From the NCBI GenBank assembly GCA_039105265.1, contig JAPFFF010000004.1:7049501-7113500 (forward strand): a DNA stretch of 64,000 nt, given 5' to 3'. This stretch comes from Tritrichomonas musculus. Taxonomy: Eukaryota; Parabasalia; Tritrichomonadida; Tritrichomonadidae. Below, one piece after another: positions 57,447 through 64,000 of the stretch (its first letter is position 1; each line of letters starts with the position of its first letter). The translations under genes were made by a program, and so were the position numbers. The notes under the pieces are model-generated. The model had not been told where the DNA came from. It saw only the letters and a list, made by a program, of their open reading frames with translations, and ran no database searches.

Positions 57447-58670
57447 ATGCTTTTTATCTTTATTACATATAGAAATCCAGTAGTTCTTCTTCCACCATTT
57501 TTTGGATCCAACTTATGGATTACATATAACAACACCAATTTACCATGGTATTGTCCCAAATCAGAAAATGATAAATTACTTTGGCTTAGGGCTTCATACT
57601 TATTGCCACATAAAATAAATTGTATGCTTAAATTAATGACATCTTTTATTGATGAAAAAGGTAAAATAAAAGATTGGCCGAATTCGTCAGTTTATATCCA
57701 TGATTTCGGAGGAGATGAAAGTGCCAGTTACATTATTCAGACTGATTTATTTCATAAGAAATTTGGTTCTTCATTTGTATACTTTGTTGAACATTTTAAA
57801 AAGCTTGGATGGGAAGTAAAAAAAGATCTTTTTGTAGCCGCATATGATTGGCGAATTGCACCCACTTTTTCAGAGTCTTTTTGGCCAGATTTCAAACAAT
57901 TAATAGAAAAAGCGTATAAAAACAATAATGATACCAAAGTAGTCATCATTGGTTTTTCACAAGGAGGATCCATGATTCAGCAATTTCTAACGAAACACAG
58001 CACAATTGAATGGAAAGAAAAATTCATATCACATGTCATTCTCATTTCACCAGCCTTCACCGGCTTTGTCCAAGACCTGTACAATTTATGGATGAAAGAG
58101 CATCCATTTGCGCCTTTTATTCATCTTGATTCATTAAATACTTGCTTCGAACAAATGCCAGGCGTTCATGCAATCCTCCCTAATGAATTCATCTTCAAAG
58201 ACGCTACAATCGCCTATGGTCCAGATGGTGAAGAATACAAAGGAAAAGATCTTCGCAAGCTTTTGATGAATCATCTCTTGTCCAACGAACATTCGAGGAA
58301 AATATTCGAAATAACTGAAGAAACATTGAGTGAACCTCCATCTGACATCGGCGTGAAAACAACACTCTTGATGAACAGCGGCGTGAAGACTGCCATCGCA
58401 CTGAACTTTTCAAACGGATTCAATAAAAGGCCAATAAGAATCTTCAGCGGTGGCGATGGAACTTTGGCAGCTTTCGGCTACAAATGGGTCTGCAATAACT
58501 GGAAGAATATCACTTGCGTTGACTTCAACAATTCAGGTGACAATTATCACCACTACCCTCTCATTTCAAATAATCGTGTTCTAAACTTAATTTCAAATAT
58601 TACTTATTATAATCAGGTTCCTAAATTTGAGCAAGATGAAACATTTTTTAAGAGTAATGATGAATTATAA
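57447..58670 (+). CDS. LCAT / group XV phospholipase A2-type lipid acyltransferase
   Basis: The 407-residue product belongs to the LCAT alpha/beta-hydrolase family. Features are the oxyanion strand PVVLLPPFFGSNLW near residue 11, AAYDWRIAP, and the nucleophile elbow IIGFSQGGS with Ser near 171. The catalytic Asp is in GGDGTLAAFGYKW near 337 and the His is in HHYPLI near 368. All three catalytic residues are present. It likely moves fatty acyl groups from phospholipids to water or an alcohol acceptor in a lysosome-like or secreted compartment. The usual leading signal peptide is missing from this frame. Confidence 0.85.
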   Translation: MLFIFITYRNPVVLLPPFFGSNLWITYNNTNLPWYCPKSENDKLLWLRASYLLPHKINCMLKLMTSFIDEKGKIKDWPNSSVYIHDFGGDESASYIIQTDLFHKKFGSSFVYFVEHFKKLGWEVKKDLFVAAYDWRIAPTFSESFWPDFKQLIEKAYKNNNDTKVVIIGFSQGGSMIQQFLTKHSTIEWKEKFISHVILISPAFTGFVQDLYNLWMKEHPFAPFIHLDSLNTCFEQMPGVHAILPNEFIFKDATIAYGPDGEEYKGKDLRKLLMNHLLSNEHSRKIFEITEETLSEPPSDIGVKTTLLMNSGVKTAIALNFSNGFNKRPIRIFSGGDGTLAAFGYKWVCNNWKNITCVDFNNSGDNYHHYPLISNNRVLNLISNITYYNQVPKFEQDETFFKSNDEL

Positions 58671-58859
58671 TTTTTTTTATATATAAAAAGCTTTTATTAA
58701 ACTTGATTTTTATATATATATATATATTCTCTGATGTTTATGAAAACTAATAATATATGAAATATGTATATATCTATTTTATTGATTGAAAAAAAAATCA
58801 ATTTATTTCCTATTCAAAAATTGCGAAAAATTTATAAAAATTCAAAAGAGACTGCTCCC

Positions 58860-60720
58860 TTAAATTTTAATAATTATAGTCTCCACTGGAAAAGCAGTAA
58901 CTCCAACCGATATTACGGATGATGGTATTTCTATTTGTGCCAATGAAGAGCATGCTCTGAAAGCACTATCTCCAATAGAACTTATTGAAGGTGGAATATT
59001 TACTTCTGACAAAGATGAGCATCTATAAAAAGCGCAACTATTGATTGAAGTGACAGAAGAAGGAATTCTTATTTTCTTCAACAATGAGCATCCACAGAAA
59101 AGGCCTTCATCAATCGTTGTTACAGAAGAAGGAATTTCTATTTGTTCCAATGATGTGCATATGCCAAATGCATATTTTCCTAACGACTTTATCGATGGAG
59201 GAATTGAAATTTGGCGTAAAGATGAACATCCATTGAAAGCATAATCTTCAATTGAAGAGACAGAAGGAGGAATTGTTATCTGTGTCAATTTCAAACACCT
59301 TCTGAATACAGAGTTCTTTATTGAGTTAATTGAGATTGGAAGTTCGATTTGTTTCAATGATTCGCAATCACTGAAAGCACTCTTTTCAATTGAAGTTACA
59401 GAATCAAGAATTGTTATTTGAGACAGATTTTTGCATTCATTAAATGAAAGTTCTCCAATTGATTTTACAGAAGAAGGAATTGAAAAATCATCAAGCGATG
59501 TGCATCCAGAAAAAGTACCAACTTCAATTAAAGTTATAGAAGAAAGAATAATTACCTGCTTAAGAGATGTACATCCATAAAAGGCTCTTCGATTTATGAA
59601 TGCCACTGAAGAAGGAATTTCTACATGCTCAAGTGATGTGCAACTTTCGAAGGCTGACTCTCCTATTGAAGTTACAGATGAAGGAATTGTTATTTCTTTC
59701 AATGATGAACAATCAAAGAAAAATTTGAATCCAATTTCTTTTAAAGATGATAAAATTGTTACTTGTTCCAATGATTTGCATTTTTCAAGTATCAAATCAT
59801 TGGTTGAGGTTACAGATGGAGGAATTTCTATTTGTAATAATGATATACAATAATCAAAAGCATGTTTTTCAATTGATGTAATAGAAGGTGGAATTGTTAT
59901 TTTCTTTTAAGTCTGTTTCAAACTTGTTTTCAAGAAAATGAATGAGTTTTGGATTGTTTCCATGAATTGCAAATTCCCAAATTGATTGATTTACCATTGC
60001 TCCTTTCTTTTGCAAGTAGAAGAATATTTTGAATGATCCAAAGAATGCATTATATTTAATTAAATTAATGTTTCCATATAAGAAAGGATTTGTTTCAAAA
60101 ATTGAATCATTTGTCCAACTTTTTAAATTAAAATTCGTTTGATTCACGTAATTGGCAAATTCTTTAATTGAATCATTTCGAATTAACGAACAAATATATT
60201 TCTCATTTTCACCTTTTTGGCGCTTCTCATTAAAATTGTTGAATGCTTCTGAATCAGTTTCAAGTATTTTTTGCTCAATTTCTTTTCTTTCTTTTTCGCT
60301 ATAAAAACTTTTCAGTTCGGGATAGAAAAAACATTGATATAAAATATCCTTGCCTGATAAATTCTTGAAAATAGAGTCATCAATCTCTATTATTTGATCT
60401 GTAAAAAGAATAAGAAGAACTAATTTACTATTTTGGAATATTCCGTAGATTTCATAATTTGTAAATGCTGATGTGATATCTTCTTTTAAATATTCAAAAA
60501 TCTGCTTAATTTTATCGAAAAATAATGAACAACGGTGATGATTTTCTGATATATTTAATATTATGCCCAATATTTCTCTTAGCTCGTCTTTATTATTACG
60601 AAGATTTAGATTATCTAAAAGGTTTGTTAATTTTACGATGATAACATTGGAATCATCGATAAATTGTAAAATATAATCTTGTATTTCGCTTTCTGGAATT
60701 AAAAAGGCTTGCTTAGACAT
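58860..60720 (-). pseudogene. BspA-like LRR gene with ankyrin-like N-terminal domain, one frameshift
   Basis: Frame 1 (59869-60720, ATG at 60720, MSKQAFLIPESEIQD) encodes the trichomonad DUF3447-type head: helical N-terminus, NPFLYGNINLIKYNAFFGS, then the ankyrin-like SIWEFAIHGNNPKLIHFLE. Frame 2 (58860 to about 59910) encodes about 14 LRR_5 repeats (SLEQVTI.SS..EIG...F..C type). The LRR frame reads upstream as KITIPPSITSIEKHAFDYC, overlapping the end of frame 1, so a one- or two-base slip near 59900 splits one gene. This head plus LRR layout is a known trichomonad one. Function is probably protein binding; the LRR part has no start of its own. Confidence 0.75.
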
Positions 60721-60784
60721 AAAAAATTTTTGTCGATATTTAAACGATCAAAATAAACTGAAATTATAAAATTTTTTAATTAGC

Positions 60785-61990
60785 ATGTCATTTTTAATGG
60801 AAATTAGCAGAGAGAATATTTCTCAAATTGGATTAAATATAGAGTCAATTAAAGATATTCCATTTGAAAAGTATGAAAAAAACTTCACATTTGTTGTTGA
60901 TGGGGTGGAATATCAAACAAGCAGAATTATTGCAGATATTTTATCACCTCGAATTCGTCATTATCATTTCATTGATGAGACAATTAACCAATTTTACATA
61001 AATACCAATATATCTAGTAATAATACACATGACTTCAACAAAGTTCTATCGTTAATTTCATTTCAAAAAGAAAATCTCAATGAAAACGAAATTCAATATT
61101 TCAACCAGATTTCTTATGCACTTGGTAATGAAAATCTTTTTAAGAAAATCCAATTAAAGGATGATATAACGATCAAAAACGTGTTCAAAAACATTCAATA
61201 TAAAGAAAACTTTTTGAATACAGTTACATTTGGCATCACCAAAGAAACAGCAACAAAAAAATCAGCAGATTTAAATTATAATAACAATATTGAAGAAGAA
61301 TTAAAATTTATTTCATCGCATTTTTATGAAATTGATAAAGAAGAACTCAAAAAGTTAAGAACAAAACAAATCATTCAAATCATCAAGCATGAAAACCTTC
61401 AAATCGAGAGTGAAGATTCGTTAATCGACTTAATAAATGAAATTTACTCAGAAAGAAAAAGAGAGGATGATAATGATTGTCAAATTTCTGAATTGTATGA
61501 ATCCGTATGTTTTTCAAATGTGAGCGACCAAAAAGTAATTGAATTTTCAGAGATATTCAATATTAACGACATTTCGCCGAAAATATGGAATTCAATAATT
61601 GAACGATCATTGAACAAAAATAATAAAAACAACGATAAAACTGTGGAAGAAGAAAGATTATTTGATGAAAGAGCTAGAGCTCTCTTTATCCAAAAGATTG
61701 GAAGTGATAAACCAATATTTTATAGTGAAATTGGAGTTGGTCAATTCCATTTAAACTATGATAGAAACAATAACATATACAGAATGATAATGAGGAGCTC
61801 TCAGCTAAATATTATTTTAAACACTCGTATTTTTAAGGAAATGCATCCTTTTTTATCCAAGAAAATTGTACGATTTATGGCACAAAATTTGGAAGGCAAA
61901 CTTGAAATGAAAGCTTTTGCTTTTGAAAACGAAGAAAAAGCCAAAATACTATATGATAAAATTGTTGAAATTATTTCAAAGATAGAATGA
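60785..61990 (+). CDS. BTB/POZ-like protein with BACK-type helical region
   Basis: The 401-residue product has residues 30-75 matching the trichomonad BTB-like pattern (NFTFVVDGVEYQTSRIIADI, LSPRIRHYHFIDETINQF). A helical stretch with LRTKQIIQIIKHENLQIESE then DSLIDLINEIYSE near 190-220 resembles BACK domains of BTB-Kelch adaptors. The C-terminus is a separate alpha/beta region (FYSEIGVGQFHLNYDR). Such genes are highly expanded in trichomonads and often join ubiquitin-ligase complexes; that role is inferred. It is divergent from the BspA gene, 64 bp away. Confidence 0.65.
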   Translation: MSFLMEISRENISQIGLNIESIKDIPFEKYEKNFTFVVDGVEYQTSRIIADILSPRIRHYHFIDETINQFYINTNISSNNTHDFNKVLSLISFQKENLNENEIQYFNQISYALGNENLFKKIQLKDDITIKNVFKNIQYKENFLNTVTFGITKETATKKSADLNYNNNIEEELKFISSHFYEIDKEELKKLRTKQIIQIIKHENLQIESEDSLIDLINEIYSERKREDDNDCQISELYESVCFSNVSDQKVIEFSEIFNINDISPKIWNSIIERSLNKNNKNNDKTVEEERLFDERARALFIQKIGSDKPIFYSEIGVGQFHLNYDRNNNIYRMIMRSSQLNIILNTRIFKEMHPFLSKKIVRFMAQNLEGKLEMKAFAFENEEKAKILYDKIVEIISKIE

Positions 61991-62106
61991 TAAAATGATT
62001 TCACTTTTATCTTTTTTTCAAGAAAAATATACTGTTTCATATTTAAACTCGATATTTGACTTTTCTACATTGATATCATTTGCGATTTTGAATATTCAAT
62101 CAGAAA

Positions 62107-62515
62107 AAAAAAATAAAAATAAAAAATACAGAACTTGATCAAGGCAAAATTACCCAATATATTTTCTATAAAAAAGAAATTAAAGAACATTATCGTCCAA
62201 CTTTCAATGTTCCCATTGAACCATCATTAGAAAAGCTAATTCAAAGATGTTGGTCCAAAAAATCTCAAAATGAGACCAACATTCAAAGAACTATTTAAAC
62301 TTCTTTCAAATGAAGACTATTTCCTTCCAAATGTGAGAGAAGTTGATATTAAAGATTATTTTGATGAATTAAATGGTGGTATTCAAAAAGTTTCTCATTA
62401 AAAAATTCAAATACCTACATCACATAAAGAAAATCCAGAACCAAATGTAATGCATGAAATAAAAAGAAGAAATAGTTTAGAAAAAGAAGAAAAATTAAAA
62501 AAAATAATTACAAAT
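62107..62515 (+). pseudogene. C-terminal relic of a TKL-type protein kinase plus coiled-coil tail
   Basis: Plus-strand pieces read PIEPSLEKLIQRCWSKKSQ, then after a one-base slip MRPTFKELFKLLSNEDYF. This is the subdomain XI signature (cysteine-tryptophan helix and RPTF) of trichomonad kinases. A stop follows VREVDIKDYFDELNGG. A charged coil (EIKRRNSLEKEEKLKK) runs up to the TTAA element. The main catalytic lobe is missing. Confidence 0.6.
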
Positions 62516-62519
62516 TTAA

Positions 62520-63097
62520 GGGTGAGGGTCAAAAAAAAGCTTTCTGTTACATTAAACTTCACTGTATATAGATTCAAAATTATATAGGTTTTATATGTTA
62601 ATTTTGCTTCTACACAGAGTTGTGCTTCATTTAAAATCCACTTTTTCAATACTTTTTAAAACTTTTTCAATGTTTTTAAAAATGAAGTTAAACTAGATCA
62701 ATATAAGATATTTCGTTGTATTTTATGTATAATTATTTTTGGAAGCAATTGAAAAAGATCATAACAGAAGCATTTTTTGAATTTTTTTCTTTGCAGCAAA
62801 TATCTTTTTTATATTTGAAGTATAATTATCATAATTTTGTATTTAGGCATATGCATTGTTTTAATTATTTTAAATATTGTTATATTTTATAAAATAGATT
62901 CCAAAAAATTAAGTAGATATTGAAAAACAAATTCTTTATTGTAAGCGGTTTTTTAAAATTGAGAGGAATTCCCATTGAATTTGTAAAATATTTTGATATA
63001 TGCTTTTTTTATATATTTAGTCATAAAATATAATATTTAATTATTTTTATTATTTTCAGCTAATAAAAATTATTTTTTTCCAGTTTGACCCTCACCC
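62520..63097. mobile_element. 578-bp miniature element with TTAA target duplication
   Basis: The ends are GGGTGAGGGTCAAA and TTTGACCCTCACCC, a perfect 14-bp inverted repeat. They are flanked by TTAA on both sides (62516-62519 and 63098-63101). TTAA duplication is characteristic of piggyBac-type transposition. No coding frame of note is inside; the 80-codon minus frame at its left edge is chance. It interrupts the kinase/coiled-coil relic, whose Lys/Glu-rich coil resumes directly after it. Confidence 0.85.
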
Positions 63098-63101
63098 TTA
63101 A

Positions 63102-63468
63102 CAAAAGAAAATGCAGATATTAAAAAGATAGCTCTCAAACAACAAAAAGTAATCAAACAACAAAAAGAATCAATTGATTGCAGACACTCAACAAAAACTA
63201 AGCGAAGAAACTACCAAAAATCAAGAATATGAAAAAAAAGTTGAAGAACAACAAGAAATACTAAAAAAAAAAAAAAAAAAAAAATGAAATTACAATGAAT
63301 GACATCAGAAATAATTTAGACAAAGAAATTTTATCGCGAAATAATCTTGAAAAAATGCATAAAGAGGAAACAAAGAAGCAGAATTCAACAATTAATTCTC
63401 TTAATGACAAGATTAAAAATCTGACCAACAACCCAAATATAAGTAACAGCTCGACTGTTTTTTTTTAA
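63102..63468 (+). pseudogene. coiled-coil relic, continuation past the TTAA element
   Basis: Reads KENADIKKIALKQQKVIKQQ, then further frames give NDIRNNLDKEILSRNNLEK and TKKQNSTINSLNDKIKNLT before a T-run and stop. Several frame changes lie around an A-run near 63266-63283. It is probably the tail of the same kinase relic. Confidence 0.5.
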
Positions 63469-63470
63469 AA

Positions 63471-63730
63471 AACATTCCTTATAATATAAATAAAGAGGAT
63501 CTCCATCAAATTTTCAGTAAGTTTGGTATAATCAGCCATGTTTGAATATTTAAAAACAGAAATAATAGCCAAAAAAGAATGGGCTTTATTAAATTCATTA
63601 GTAAAGATTCTGCATTCGAAGCAAAAAAAATGTCCCCAATATTTTCCCTCTGCAGTCATCAATCCATTAACTACCAGTATTTCCTCAAGTTGGATTTTTA
63701 AAGAGTGAAAGTGTGAAAAGGCATCCAAAA
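63471..63730 (+). pseudogene. RNA recognition motif (RRM) relic
   Basis: One frame reads NIPYNINKEDLHQIFSKFG, then IISHV, a TGA, then IFKNRNNSQKRMGFIKFISK. NIPYNI is an RNP2-like strand and KRMGFIKF is RNP1, with helix 1 (EDLHQIFSKFG) between and the loop lengths of a true RRM. The stop between beta2 and beta3 and further slips after DSAFEA mark it as broken. It was part of an RNA-binding protein or of the coil-containing gene just before it. Confidence 0.6.
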
Positions 63731-64000
63731 TATGCTTACAATATCAGAAATTCAAGCTAAACAATCTCTTTTTGGTTAAATAGATATAGAACCATGAAAA
63801 AAAAAAAACAATTAATATTTTATAAATTATTTCATTAAAACATCATGATATTTTTTTATTTGTTTGCAAAAGTATCTAAAGATAAAGGAAAAATATGTCG
63901 ACGAAAGTTAAAACTGTCGACCCAAGAAATATGATTAGAATCGAAAGTTATAACTTTTAACATATGCATGATTGTATCCAAGCATCGTAATTCAATAATG
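63731..64000. other. window end, nothing recognised
   Basis: AT-rich DNA with an A-run near 63798. No coding or RNA signal; a gene beyond the window edge cannot be excluded. Confidence 0.5.

Noticed and set aside
62407-62649. 80-codon minus frame at the edge of the TTAA element
   Set aside because: Crosses the element boundary and has no recognisable domain.
63465-63728. 87-codon minus-strand frame
   Set aside because: Antisense of the RRM relic, which explains the sequence better.

Overview
The window looks like nuclear DNA of a parabasalid protist. It is very AT-rich, its genes are intronless as far as can be seen, and 5' leaders are short. It carries BspA-like leucine-rich repeat genes, ankyrin-kinase and BTB-type genes, and four copies of a gene with the trichomonad initiator-binding (IBD, IBP39-type) winged helix. 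Several host starts have a TCATTWTT-like initiator just upstream. The AT content and gene set fit Tritrichomonas better than Trichomonas vaginalis; that species-level call is inference.

Layout. 1-2443 is empty AT-rich DNA. 2444-5550 holds two minus-strand BspA-type LRR genes; the second is a secreted LRR protein joined to a permuted-papain-like (LRAT/NlpC-like) domain. 5551-9755 is transposon debris, including Tc1/mariner-like ends and a transposase relic. 9903-31181 is a Polinton/Maverick of about 21.3 kb with terminal inverted repeats and a perfect 6-bp target duplication (GAGGAG). It sits inside a pogo/DDE_1-type transposase relic whose two halves lie at 9756-9902 and 31182-32134. Its major genes are open and it looks whole and young: protein-primed DNA polymerase B with an internal HNH motif, integrase, double-jelly-roll-type capsid protein, packaging ATPase, a KilA-N protein, a fibre-like protein, a small membrane-active-type peptide and several unknowns.

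From about 36 to 57 kb the host DNA is a recent, largely mirror-image duplication. The repeated cassette is an IBD gene, a tRNA-Leu(CAA)-like gene, a flavodoxin-fold flavoprotein gene and an 86-codon basic ORF bracketed by two hairpins. There are four IBD copies (one with a nonsense codon), five tRNA-like copies, two whole flavoprotein genes plus a fragment, and four copies of the 86-codon unit. Between and inside the arms lie a broken ankyrin-kinase gene, a GRAM-VASt membrane protein (sterol-transfer type) and two non-autonomous TA-flanked elements with shared ends. 57.4-64 kb carries an LCAT-type lipid acyltransferase/phospholipase, a frameshifted BspA gene with an ankyrin-like N-terminal domain, a BTB-type gene, and kinase, coiled-coil and RRM relics cut by a TTAA-flanked miniature element.

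The most unusual signal is inside the Polinton: a family of short, GC-rich, perfect stem-loops, mostly in pairs (double hairpins) around a CTGAG/CTCAG-like linker. They occur between genes, at stop codons and in frame within coding regions. Two such pairs are present in the left terminal repeat and absent from the right one, which suggests that they insert as units.
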